This document shows, piece by piece, positions 46,916 through 55,872 of a stretch of DNA of 64,000 nt. The stretch is taken from positions 62,001-126,000 of the forward strand of contig NZ_JAENIM010000009.1 of the NCBI RefSeq assembly GCF_016595495.1, read 5' to 3'. The translations under genes and the position numbers were made by a program. The stretch's first letter is position 1. The number at the start of each line of letters is the position of its first letter. This DNA is from Persicirhabdus sediminis. GTDB taxonomy: Bacteria; Verrucomicrobiota; Verrucomicrobiia; Verrucomicrobiales; Akkermansiaceae. The notes beneath the pieces were generated by a model. That model ran no database searches and was not told where the DNA came from. It saw only the letters and a program-made list of their open reading frames with translations.

Positions 46916-48439
46916 ATGAATACGATACCGCAACTTAGAAAAGGCCTATGCCTGCTAACGATAGGATTACTCGCCTACCCTCAGCTGGCTGCAGCGGCAA
47001 CCACTGAGGAAGAGCTTGCTGAGCTGAAAGCCACCGCGGCTGAGATGCAAAAAACTATCCAGCTGATGAATGCTCGCATCCAGGATCTAGAGAAAAAAAA
47101 TGCAGCGATGGCAAGTAGCAAGCCAGCACCAGCACCAGCTAGAGCGAGCCAGCCAGCGGCGCCTAAACAAAGCACTCCACAGCTAGCTAACAAAACAGAG
47201 GATCTCGACCTCTATCAACGGTCACCATCGTACCTCAGCTTAGAGACGATAGCCGATGGTGGTGAGCTAGGGCACAAAAGTCCCGTGCGCTATCGTCATA
47301 CCATGAACGATAGGCAAATAGCCGCATCTCGACCAGAAGACTATACTCTTGATCCCAAGTACCGTGGATTCATCCCCGTGCCTAACACACCAGTTCTGAT
47401 CAAGTTTAATGCCAAGCCAAGGTTAGACTTTACCTACGATAACAATCTAGCTGGCAGCAATACACGTTTTGTTCCTTCTAAATTTCCGCTAGAAGGAAGT
47501 GCTGATTACGGTGGTAATGGACAAGCAAACCTCAATGCTAACGGCACCCAGCTGAGTGTCGACGTGCGAGCTCCTGAGCGCCCCGGCAATGTTCGCTTTT
47601 ACTACCAGAACGACTTCTTTGGCGATGAGAATGCTAACATGCGCTACCGTCTGCAGCACCTTTACGGCCAGTATTACGGGCTGAAAGTTGGCTTCACCTA
47701 CAGTGCTTGGGAAAACCCGGACGTCTGGCCAGATACGGTCGACTACGAAGGCCCTAACTCGGTGATTTTTGCCCGCCGACCACTAGTGCAATATACCCAC
47801 GCATTCAACGAATGTTGGAACTCCACCATTGGCATGGAGCAGCCAGACTTTTACGTCGATGCGCCTAAGAAGTTAGCGCGCATGCCCGACTTCGCCGTCA
47901 ATACCCGCTGGGAAAATGAGAACTTTGGCCACGTCCAGCTCAGCGGCATCATCCGCGATATCGGTGCGCGTGACGTCAACGGAGACGACTTCCACGAGCT
48001 CGGCTGGGGCATTAACCTCGGTACTAACATCAACCTCACAGAGTGCGACTCCTTGCAGTTCCTCGGCGTCTATGGTGAAGGCATTGGCGGCATGGGCAAT
48101 GATACCAGCTTCCTCAATAGTGATGCTGGATTCACCGCTGACGGTGACCTCGAAGCGCTAGCCTACTGGAGTGTGATGGCTGGCCTAACACACCGTTGGA
48201 GCGATCGCTTCCGCTCAACGGTGACCTACGGTTACGCCCATCTCGACCCAGCCTCCGGCCAGGACGAGCAGTTCTATAACTTCAGCCACTACGCATCCGC
48301 TAACTTGATCTGGCAGATCAAACCACGTTGGTCGCTCGGCGCAGAAGGCCTCTACGGTTATAAAGAAGCTCAGAACGGCGATAGCAGTGACGACCACTTC
48401 CGCTTCCAGCTCGGCATGGTCTATTCCCTATTTGATTAA
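46916..48439 (+). CDS. DcaP-like outer membrane porin
   Basis: 507 residues. After a signal peptide (about 1-28) comes a coiled coil (TEEELAELKATAAEMQKTIQLMNARIQDLEKK, cited in part), an Ala/Pro-rich linker, then a beta-barrel with aromatic-ended strands and a terminal Phe before the last Asp (MVYSLFD). Coiled coil plus 16-strand-type barrel is the DcaP trimer layout; DcaP porins pass small organic anions. Downstream of glsA by 18 bases, so probably the entry pore of the same uptake set. Followed by a strong terminator. Confidence 0.82.
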   Translation: MNTIPQLRKGLCLLTIGLLAYPQLAAAATTEEELAELKATAAEMQKTIQLMNARIQDLEKKNAAMASSKPAPAPARASQPAAPKQSTPQLANKTEDLDLYQRSPSYLSLETIADGGELGHKSPVRYRHTMNDRQIAASRPEDYTLDPKYRGFIPVPNTPVLIKFNAKPRLDFTYDNNLAGSNTRFVPSKFPLEGSADYGGNGQANLNANGTQLSVDVRAPERPGNVRFYYQNDFFGDENANMRYRLQHLYGQYYGLKVGFTYSAWENPDVWPDTVDYEGPNSVIFARRPLVQYTHAFNECWNSTIGMEQPDFYVDAPKKLARMPDFAVNTRWENENFGHVQLSGIIRDIGARDVNGDDFHELGWGINLGTNINLTECDSLQFLGVYGEGIGGMGNDTSFLNSDAGFTADGDLEALAYWSVMAGLTHRWSDRFRSTVTYGYAHLDPASGQDEQFYNFSHYASANLIWQIKPRWSLGAEGLYGYKEAQNGDSSDDHFRFQLGMVYSLFD

Positions 48440-48467
48440 TTCCATTGAGATAGCACAGTAATAGCAC

Positions 48468-48498
48468 GAGGTGATGGGGAAACCCATCACCTCTTTTG
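48468..48498 (+). terminator. Intrinsic terminator of the gltS-glsA-porin unit
   Basis: Perfect 11-bp stem GAGGTGATGGG / CCCATCACCTC closed by a GAAA tetraloop, followed by TTTTG. Confidence 0.92.
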
Positions 48499-48599
48499 TT
48501 ACACCACACAGCTCACTGAATTACAAAAAGGTTGTCAGTGACGGTCAGCATTTTCATCGTCAAGCTAGCTGGCATTTGCTAGAAGACGATATTCGCCAT

Positions 48600-49910
48600 A
48601 TGAAACGTCGTCACGAACTGTCACTAATTCTGGGCTGTATAGCTATCCTAGCACTTATATTTGCCAGCTGGATATTCACAGCTTCGTCTAGCCCTGACTC
48701 TGACAATCTGGATTCAGCTAATATAGACATTTCAGCTAGATTAAAATCTATCTACAAACAGCATCCAAATCTTCGCCCAGCAGATATTGAAAGAAACAGC
48801 AAACAAGAGCACCAGCTGAATGAACTGCTAACAGGCGAAAATCTCATAAAGCTGAAGATGCAGATAGAACCATTTGAACAAGCTATCCAAAGCAATAAAA
48901 AAATCACCCTAGAGCAAGCCGAGACTTATTTAGCCGAACACGAAGTTCTGATCCAACAACTCATCGAACTAGGCCCAATAAATGCCCCCCTGCTGCAGAC
49001 CGATGCTGGAGGAAACGATGCACAGCTTCATGGGCTAGCCAATTTCAACCTGCACAAAACTCTCACCGATATGCTTGGCGTTAGCCTTGTCTGCTATGCA
49101 AAAACTCAGCAGCTCGAGCGAGCCGAATTAGTCGCCGATGCCTTGCACAGCCACGCCCTGATGAAATCGCAAAACCTACAGGAGGCAACTGTGATCAGCC
49201 TAATAAGGAGCATGACACTTGATTATTATCTATATGCAGCTGGAATCAATTCACTAACAACAGACTTCAGCTCGCAGCTAAGATATCCAGATATCAAATT
49301 AAGCGACCTCCTCAGGGGCGAAAGCCAATACGCGATGACTATGCTCTATTCAGAAACCAAAATCACAGCTGATGGAAAACTCATCATTCCAGCTAACGTT
49401 TTTCAGGAAGAATCATTTGAGTTAGAGCCAGACAACAAAAATCTTATCCAAGAGCTTACTAATAACGTCAAAAAGAACCTCAACAAGAACGAGCCACAAC
49501 ATATCGAGCTAGACGAGTTAGAAGCTGGCTTCCTTCAAATGCTGAACAAACTTCAATCAGATATTAGAGCCCACGAAAGCCGCTCTGACAAAGCTCTTGA
49601 TAAACCTTTCTTCAAAGCTCAGCAGAGCCATCTAGCTGGATTGAGTCCCGTAGCAAATGAGCTCTGTACATTCTATTTCATTGGCTTGGAGGAATACAGT
49701 AAAGGTTTACAATACGCAAAAATCTCAGATGAAATGAAGCAAACAGCCCTCGAGATTTGCCACGCACGCCAGCACGATTTCCCCTATACTAAGAAACTAC
49801 CAAGCAATCCGGAGACTGGCGCGTCTATCCTCTGGGATAAACAAGCAATGCTGCTGGTAACAGAGATCTTTGATGAGAAAATTGAAGTCCAGATTCCCAT
49901 TTCCAACTAG
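48600..49910 (+). CDS. Unknown membrane-anchored protein
   Basis: 436 residues from the ATG at 48600; the frame extends to 48471, inside the previous terminator, so the later start is preferred. One membrane helix lies at about residues 9-28 (SLILGCIAILALIFASWIF). The rest is helical and charged with no motif I recognise; it probably faces the periplasm. It resembles in style the single-anchor, TPR-like proteins of this phylum. Monocistronic, with terminator. Confidence 0.7.
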   Translation: MKRRHELSLILGCIAILALIFASWIFTASSSPDSDNLDSANIDISARLKSIYKQHPNLRPADIERNSKQEHQLNELLTGENLIKLKMQIEPFEQAIQSNKKITLEQAETYLAEHEVLIQQLIELGPINAPLLQTDAGGNDAQLHGLANFNLHKTLTDMLGVSLVCYAKTQQLERAELVADALHSHALMKSQNLQEATVISLIRSMTLDYYLYAAGINSLTTDFSSQLRYPDIKLSDLLRGESQYAMTMLYSETKITADGKLIIPANVFQEESFELEPDNKNLIQELTNNVKKNLNKNEPQHIELDELEAGFLQMLNKLQSDIRAHESRSDKALDKPFFKAQQSHLAGLSPVANELCTFYFIGLEEYSKGLQYAKISDEMKQTALEICHARQHDFPYTKKLPSNPETGASILWDKQAMLLVTEIFDEKIEVQIPISN

Positions 49911-49931
49911 CTAACATGTGAAACAAACAAA

Positions 49932-49966
49932 AAACCTGTCAGGGTGACCTGACAGGTTTGAGATTT
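49932..49966 (+). terminator. Intrinsic terminator
   Basis: Perfect 12-bp stem AAACCTGTCAGG / CCTGACAGGTTT with loop GTGA, followed by TGAGATTTTC. The A-run before the stem allows use from the other side too. Confidence 0.8.
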
Positions 49967-50025
49967 TCTAGCTGGGCATGTTAGCTTTGGCTGAACTATT
50001 CAGCCAGCTGGCTAACAAGCTATGC

Positions 50026-51492
50026 TTAGCTTCTGTTTTTCAGCTGTGGGAAGAGGACAACGTCGCGGATAGTAGGTGCGCCGGTGAGCATCATGACGAG
50101 GCGGTCGATGCCGATGCCGATGCCGCCAGCAGGAGGCATGCCGCTTTCCAGAGTTTCCACGAAGTCGTGGTCGATGAGCTGAGTTTCTTCACCTGCTTGG
50201 TCAGCAAATCGCTGAGCCTGCTCTTGTGAATCGTTAAGCTCTGAGTAACCCGGTGAGATTTCTTGGCCGTTGATGATGAGCTCGTAGACGTCTACCACAT
50301 TGCCATTTTCTTTGTTCACTTTGGCTAGAGGAACGAGCTCCTTAGATACGTGAGTAACAAAACATGGATCGAATGTGTGCTCTTCTACCAGTTTCTCAAA
50401 TACCTGCTGAGTCACCTCGTAGTCTTCCATGGCTGGTGAGATTTCTACGCCCAGCTCGCCACATTTTTCACGGCGCTGCTCAGGTGTGAGGTCAAACCAA
50501 TCGTCGCCAGCGACACCTTTGATGAGGTCGTGGTACGGCAGACGCTTCCATGGGCGCTGCAGGTTGATAGTGCGGATGACTTCGCCTTCTTCGTTTTTGT
50601 GTTCGATGTTGAGTCCGCCGCAGTATTTCTCTGCTAGATGGCAGGTCATTTCTTCTACCAGGTCAGCCATTTGCTCGAAGTCTGAGAATGCCCAGTAGGC
50701 TTCTAGCATGGTGAACTCTGGGTTGTGACGACGGGAGATCCCCTCGTTACGGAAGTTGCGGTTGAGTTCGAAAATTTTGGTAAATCCACCTACTAACAAG
50801 CGCTTGAGGTGGAGCTCAGGAGCGATGCGCATGGTGAGCGGCATGTCGAGAGCATTGTGGTGAGTCTCGAATGGACGGGCAGCGGCGCCGCCAGCAACAC
50901 CGTGCAGCATTGGAGTTTCCACTTCGAGGAATCCACGGTCGTGAAGGAACGAGCGGATTTCAGCAATCATCTGTGAGCGCTTGATGAAAATATCAGCGCT
51001 AGACTGGTTGCTCATGAGGTCGAGGTGACGCTTGCGGTATTTGGTCTCGCGGTCAGAAACGCCGTGCCATTTGTCAGGCATTGGGCGCAGTGCTTTAGAC
51101 AGCACCGTTAGGCTGTTCACCTTTACAGATGGCTCGCCTTTGCCGGTGGTGAATGTTTCACCATCGATGCCAATCCAGTCACCCATGTCGAGCAGCTTGT
51201 AGGCAGCCCAATCGGTTTCTGAAACTCCTTTTTTGTTGAGATATCCTTGAATGCGGCCGTGTACATCGCCGATAGAGAAGAATACGCTCTTGCCCATATC
51301 GCGGATGGCGAGAAGACGCCCAGCCAGCTTGACCTGTTTCTCGTCAGAAAAATCGGCCTTCAGCTCACCTGGAGTGGTGGTGGTTTCAAACTTACTGCCG
51401 TAGGGGTCGATGCCTAGCTCACGGAGCTTGGCTAACTTCTCCTTACGCACGGCGATCAATTCTGCTTCTGTAGATTGTGGCTGTTCGCTCAT
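50026..51492 (-). CDS. lysS: Lysyl-tRNA synthetase (class II)
   Basis: 488 residues from the Met at 51492 (frame open to 51531). The OB-fold anticodon-binding domain occupies about 55-155. The class II motif 2 is FRNEGISRRHNPEFTMLEAY and motif 3 is GGIGIGIDRLVMMLTG, the LysS signature. It charges tRNA-Lys with lysine. Single gene, with a terminator of the upstream fmdB-like gene before it. Confidence 0.96.
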   Translation of the reverse strand: MSEQPQSTEAELIAVRKEKLAKLRELGIDPYGSKFETTTTPGELKADFSDEKQVKLAGRLLAIRDMGKSVFFSIGDVHGRIQGYLNKKGVSETDWAAYKLLDMGDWIGIDGETFTTGKGEPSVKVNSLTVLSKALRPMPDKWHGVSDRETKYRKRHLDLMSNQSSADIFIKRSQMIAEIRSFLHDRGFLEVETPMLHGVAGGAAARPFETHHNALDMPLTMRIAPELHLKRLLVGGFTKIFELNRNFRNEGISRRHNPEFTMLEAYWAFSDFEQMADLVEEMTCHLAEKYCGGLNIEHKNEEGEVIRTINLQRPWKRLPYHDLIKGVAGDDWFDLTPEQRREKCGELGVEISPAMEDYEVTQQVFEKLVEEHTFDPCFVTHVSKELVPLAKVNKENGNVVDVYELIINGQEISPGYSELNDSQEQAQRFADQAGEETQLIDHDFVETLESGMPPAGGIGIGIDRLVMMLTGAPTIRDVVLFPQLKNRS

Positions 51493-51563
51493 TACGAGGC
51501 AGGGCATAGACGGCGAGCCAGCAGAATTCAAGCCTAGAGTTATGCCCAGCTAGAAAAGAAAAT

Positions 51564-51590
51564 CAGCCAGCTAGAAAATCCAGCTGGCTG
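51564..51590 (-). terminator. Intrinsic terminator between the FmdB-like gene and lysS
   Basis: Stem CAGCCAGCT / AGCTGGCTG with a 9-base loop, followed on the minus strand by T-rich sequence (ATTTTCTTTT). It lies 30 bases after the FmdB-like stop. Confidence 0.75.
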
Positions 51591-51619
51591 ACCATTAAAA
51601 TAAAATATTCTGAGCTCCT

Positions 51620-51844
51620 CTAGCCTTTATCTTTAGCGGCGTCGGACTTGTATGAGGCGCTGCGGTAGTCTGTTTCATAGAACCCGCTACCTTTGAAAAT
51701 CACCCCGCCGCCAGCACCCAGCAGGCGCTTGACTTCACCATCACAATCCGGCTGCGGACAAGCGGTGAGCTTATCGTCGCTCATCTTCTGAAATACCTCA
51801 AAGACGTGGTCACACTGCTGGCATTTGTAGTCGTAGTTTGGCAT
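51620..51844 (-). CDS. FmdB-family zinc ribbon protein
   Basis: 74 residues. The zinc ribbon MPNYDYKCQQCDHVFEVFQKM with a second Cys pair in ACPQPDC is the FmdB family signature; the typical FKGSGFYETDYR block follows. Function is unsettled (regulator of formamidase in the name-giving member). The tail is Lys/Ser-rich. Confidence 0.9.
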   Translation of the reverse strand: MPNYDYKCQQCDHVFEVFQKMSDDKLTACPQPDCDGEVKRLLGAGGGVIFKGSGFYETDYRSASYKSDAAKDKG

Positions 51845-51987
51845 AAATTGATAAAGAATTTTGACTTCGCCGCACTCAGTAGCGCATCAAACGTAAAAAT
51901 CAACCACGGAAATAAGCCTCGACCATCCTTGACTCGACACCAAACTAAGTTGATAGTCTCTGCGCCCCTGATAATTCAGAGTCACTT

Positions 51988-52626
51988 ATGAAGTTCCTTT
52001 CTCTCATCACCATCTCCTCGCTCGCAGTCGTTCTATGTCAATGCACACCCTATGCAGATGACTCTAGCTACTCGTGGGAATCCGGCACCCGTTATCTAGC
52101 CGGCTATGGTCCAGTCGGTGGTGATAGCTTTGGAAATAAGAAACCAGCTCGCGATGGTCAGAACCCTAACGACGGTGGTTATTGGGACGGCGACAGCGCC
52201 TCTGGCCCAGCCAAGATCCGCATCAACCGCGCCGAACAAAAAGCCTACTTTTATAAAGGCTCACAGCTCGTTGGCGTGACCCCTATTTCTTCAGGCGACT
52301 ACAAACACACCACGCCAGCTGGCAGCTACAAAATCAGCCAGAAAAGCATCGACCACAAATCCTCACTCTATGGATCTATCGTCAATGCTAGCAATGGCTC
52401 CGTAGTTAATGGCAATGCAGACGTGCGTAAAGATCGCCCAGGACCAGGTGAAATCTACAAACCGGCACCAATGCCGTATTTCCTCAGATTCAACAGCGCC
52501 ATTGGCATGCACGCTGGTTACCTGCCAGGCTACGCTGCCTCACACGGCTGCGTTAGAATGCCCGAGCACATGGCGGAAAAATTCTTCCATCACGCCAGCA
52601 TCGGCACGCCGGTGATTGTGGAATAA
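51988..52626 (+). CDS. L,D-transpeptidase (YkuD) with possible lipoprotein anchor
   Basis: 212 residues. The N-terminal hydrophobic segment ends near Cys17/Cys19, a weak lipobox at best, so export is sure but lipidation is not. The YkuD catalytic set is H175 in MHAGY, H186, C188 and R190 in SHGCVRMP. It forms 3-3 peptidoglycan cross-links or attaches proteins to the wall. Monocistronic; directly followed by the tandem repeat array. Confidence 0.92.
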   Translation: MKFLSLITISSLAVVLCQCTPYADDSSYSWESGTRYLAGYGPVGGDSFGNKKPARDGQNPNDGGYWDGDSASGPAKIRINRAEQKAYFYKGSQLVGVTPISSGDYKHTTPAGSYKISQKSIDHKSSLYGSIVNASNGSVVNGNADVRKDRPGPGEIYKPAPMPYFLRFNSAIGMHAGYLPGYAASHGCVRMPEHMAEKFFHHASIGTPVIVE

Positions 52627-52677
52627 TTAGTAGAAAGTTTTCAGTTTTCAGTTTTCAGACTGGCTAGGTCAGTGACC

Positions 52678-53520
52678 TTAGCAGTTCTGGCGAAGCCTTT
52701 TGGAGTGCGGAGATCCTTCTCCGCTTTGCTAGCGAGATGACATCGCCACAGACCTAAGCTTCAGCCAATCAGCTCACATTCACAGGCGCCATCTACCAGC
52801 TAGAAATCACCCACTCTAGCCCCAAGCCCACACCAGCTAGAAACACCCAATCTAGCGACTAGCCCACACAAGCTAGTCCAGCTACGTTAGCAGTTCTGGC
52901 GAAGCCTTTTGGAGTGCGGAGATCCTTCTCCGCTTTGCTAGCGAGATGGCATCGCCACAGACCTAAGCTCCAGCCAATCAGCTCACATTCACAGGCTCCA
53001 TCTACCAGCTAGAAATCACCCACTCTAGCCCCAAGCTCACACCAGCTAGAAATTTACCCACTCTAGCCACTAGCTAACGCTAGCTAGTCCAGCGGCGTTA
53101 GCAGTTCTGGCGAAGCCTTTTGGAGTGCGGAGATCCTTCTCCGCTTTGCTAGCGAGATGACATCGCCACAGACCTAAGCTCCAGCCAATCAGCTCACATT
53201 CACAGGCTCCATCTACCAGCTAGAAATCACCCAATCTATCGACTAGCCCACACCAGCTAGAAATTTACCCACTCTAGCGACTAACTATCGCTAGCTAGTC
53301 CAGCGGCGTTAGCAGTTCTGGCGAAGCCTTTTGGAGTGCGGAGATCCTTCTCCGCTTTGCTAGCGAGATGACATCGCCACAGACCTAAGCTCCAGCCAAT
53401 CAGCTCACATTCACAGGCGCCATCTACCAGCTAGAAATCACCCAATCTAGCCACTAGCTCTCGATAGCTAAACCAGCTAGAAATCACCCACTCTAGCCCC
53501 AAGCCCACACCAGCTAGAAG
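52678..53520. repeat. Tandem array: four ~210-base units, each with a hairpin and smaller repeats
   Basis: Four units start at 52678, 52887, 53098 and 53309 (periods 209, 211, 211). The first ~150 bases of each are nearly identical (TTAGCAGTTCTGGCGAAGCC onward) and contain the perfect hairpin GCGGAGA-TCCT-TCTCCGC at 52707-52724, 52916-52933, 53127-53144 and 53338-53355. The rest of each unit holds two or three copies of a ~36-base element built on ACCAGCTAGAAAT...ACCCA..TCTAGC, nine in all. No reading frame spans the array. Not a CRISPR: units are adjacent and lack unique spacers. Confidence 0.93.
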
Positions 53521-53544
53521 TTTACCCATTCCCCCATACGCAAA

Positions 53545-53573
53545 AAAGCCAGCTGGGTGGACCAGCTGGCTTT
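53545..53573 (-). terminator. Intrinsic terminator of the beta-helix gene
   Basis: 12-bp stem AAAGCCAGCTGG / CCAGCTGGCTTT with a 5-base loop; the A run at 53542-53547 supplies T's on the minus strand. It lies 12 bases after the stop. Confidence 0.88.
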
Positions 53574-53585
53574 GATTAGAAATCG

Positions 53586-55769
53586 TTATTTCCCAACAGA
53601 ATAAGGTGGCTGATGTGGCCACGGGCGCACCTGCTTGAGGATATGGCCACCGCGCATGTACCAGCTGCCGTCGTCGCGCATCATCTGCACCATCCACAAG
53701 TCGTAGTTATCAGAAACCTGCCAGCGGCTGATTTTACGTCTACCCAGCTGCAGGCTGTTGGAAATCCCCTGGTCACCAGCAAAGTGCAAGCGCTCAGCAT
53801 CAAAACCTAACTTCGCCAAAATATCAGCTGGTTCGTCATCTGGAAATTCTTCGCAGAGCGGGTGGATTTTCTCATCCGCAGCTAGAGCTTCATCATCGGT
53901 ATACAGTTTGATATCCGTGCGCGGCTCAGGCAGCAGATCATCACGTCGCTGACCTTCTGGAATCCATCGTTTCTCCCACTCAGCTTCTAGGCCAGCTAGA
54001 CGCAGTGCTGGCTCATGGCCAGTTAGTCGGTCACGGCTAACATCAAAGAAGTTGCTATCGCCCCAGATCATCCATGCTTCTTTACTGCGGTTGAAGGCGA
54101 CGTGGTTCACACACTCAAATGAGATATTGCCATCCACATCGTAGGCTTTACTGCCCTCATCAAAAAACACAGCTCTAGCAGCTGGCCAGTGATGAGTTGG
54201 CGCTTTGTGAATAGAATGCAGCACATTGTTATGAATCACAGTGCCGCGCTGGTAACCGAGCGTATAAATGGCGCCGCCGTCTTGCACTTCGCGCTGACCA
54301 TCGTAAATATGGTTAGCGATCACGCGGAAATTTTCAATGCCTGTTGGAGTATCATCCCATCTCCAGCCGATGCTGATGCCGCTGTAGGGCATGTGAGCGA
54401 TGGTATTGTGCTCGATGGTAGTATCTTTAGCAAAGATGCCATAAACACCAACTGCACCAAAGAACGTCACGCCACAGTCGTGGATGTAGCAGTTAGCCAC
54501 GCGGTTGCCCACTGGCATTAGATCATTATCTTTTCTAATTCCAACAGTCACAGCATTGCCGCCAACGTCATGGAAATGGCTACCAACCACTTCGTTATCA
54601 TTACTACCTTCTAGCACGTCTAAGGCACTTGCTCCCAGCTGGGAGAATTCACACCCTAACACACGGCTATTTTTCACATGGCGAAACTCCATAGCCGCTG
54701 GATAGCGAACGCGATCAAATCCTTTGCCATCAGATTCTCTTTTAATAATCAGCACATTACATGCCTGGCCACCTTCATAACCTTCAGGGTCGTAGGTGAA
54801 TTTAGAATGGGCAAAACGAATATTTTCAAACCCCAAACCTACTACAGGAGCCTCCTCAGTACCGTCCAACCTAACGAGCTGCGGCAACATTGGAATCACC
54901 ACATCAGCCTCAGCCATATTGACTCCTTCGTGCGGCCAGACTGTTAGCGTGCCAGTAGCTGGATCATAAAACCACTCACCTGCTTCATCTAAGAAACCGA
55001 GATCATTTTCAAAAAAGTAAACATCCCCCGGACGCATCTGTAAGTGACGCGTCACTGGCGCGTGTGGAGGTTTCAAAGTAACCACACTAGTCTCTGCATC
55101 CACCGAGGAAATCTGCTTGTGGCTCGTCGACCACACTTTAGAAGCACGCACACGGACGTGGTCTAAGTTTTCTAACTTCAACAGCGGAGCCACATCTTCT
55201 AGGGTCACCGTGTAAGTTTCAAAATCAGGTGATAGACCGCCCGCTTTGATATCGCGGTAGCGTTTATCCCCTTCTGATAAATTCGGCCAGCGCGCAATCG
55301 TCTGACGTTTACCATCCACCCACAGCGCGTTGCATTGGCCGTCAAGTGTCTCACGAATATCTTCTGGCAAAGTAGCCTGCCATGTTGGTGAATTCTCTAC
55401 CTGCTTCCAGCCAGTAACCTGATAACCACCGCTCCACTCAGCCAGTCCACCAGCTGGGCCAGCGAAGCTCACACGGACATTTTCTCCACCGCTGTCTTGC
55501 GCATCAAAACTCAGTACCTCATCGAGCTGGTAGCGACCTTCGGCAAAATTGACCCGCAAGTGCAGATGTTCGTCTGCGCCAGCTTCGGCGACCAATGCAC
55601 GAACGCGTTTGCGAGCTTCTGCCACACTGGCTAGTGGTGACGCTTGGCTGCCGTCAGCGGCATCGTTGCCAGTTGGCGATAGATAAATCGCCTGCTTCTG
55701 GTCCGCGGCTATCGCCATGCCGGCATAACCCATCGCACTGATTATAAATAAACTCGTGACTCGTTTCAT
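53586..55769 (-). CDS. Secreted right-handed parallel beta-helix protein
   Basis: 727 residues from the Met at 55769, which begins a signal peptide (MKRVTSLFIISAMGYAGMAIAAD); the frame extends to 55835. The start of the mature part (IYLSPTGNDAADGSQASPLASVAEARKRVRAL, cited in part) is the usual lead of beta-helix carbohydrate-active proteins. Repeating strands with NVLIIK, NNEVVGSHFHDVGGNA, NTIAHMPYSGISIG and GTVIHNNVLHS form the helix. Probably a polysaccharide lyase or glycosidase-like protein acting outside the cytoplasm; no catalytic residue can be named. Confidence 0.87.
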   Translation of the reverse strand: MKRVTSLFIISAMGYAGMAIAADQKQAIYLSPTGNDAADGSQASPLASVAEARKRVRALVAEAGADEHLHLRVNFAEGRYQLDEVLSFDAQDSGGENVRVSFAGPAGGLAEWSGGYQVTGWKQVENSPTWQATLPEDIRETLDGQCNALWVDGKRQTIARWPNLSEGDKRYRDIKAGGLSPDFETYTVTLEDVAPLLKLENLDHVRVRASKVWSTSHKQISSVDAETSVVTLKPPHAPVTRHLQMRPGDVYFFENDLGFLDEAGEWFYDPATGTLTVWPHEGVNMAEADVVIPMLPQLVRLDGTEEAPVVGLGFENIRFAHSKFTYDPEGYEGGQACNVLIIKRESDGKGFDRVRYPAAMEFRHVKNSRVLGCEFSQLGASALDVLEGSNDNEVVGSHFHDVGGNAVTVGIRKDNDLMPVGNRVANCYIHDCGVTFFGAVGVYGIFAKDTTIEHNTIAHMPYSGISIGWRWDDTPTGIENFRVIANHIYDGQREVQDGGAIYTLGYQRGTVIHNNVLHSIHKAPTHHWPAARAVFFDEGSKAYDVDGNISFECVNHVAFNRSKEAWMIWGDSNFFDVSRDRLTGHEPALRLAGLEAEWEKRWIPEGQRRDDLLPEPRTDIKLYTDDEALAADEKIHPLCEEFPDDEPADILAKLGFDAERLHFAGDQGISNSLQLGRRKISRWQVSDNYDLWMVQMMRDDGSWYMRGGHILKQVRPWPHQPPYSVGK

Positions 55770-55872
55770 AGTTGTATGGTGGAAACCCAAAGCTGTAACA
55801 TAAACCCATTTACCGCTAGCGCAAAAATCCAACAACTTGCAGGAAAAATGAACGCTCAGAAGAAACGATCAA

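Noticed and set aside
52678-53520. Possible CRISPR array
   Set aside because: The units are ~210 bases, directly adjacent and without unique spacers of uniform length; no cas gene is present.
53431-53697. 88-codon minus-strand frame over the repeat array and the beta-helix gene end
   Set aside because: It mixes repeat DNA with the wrong frame of the beta-helix gene and has no protein-like pattern.
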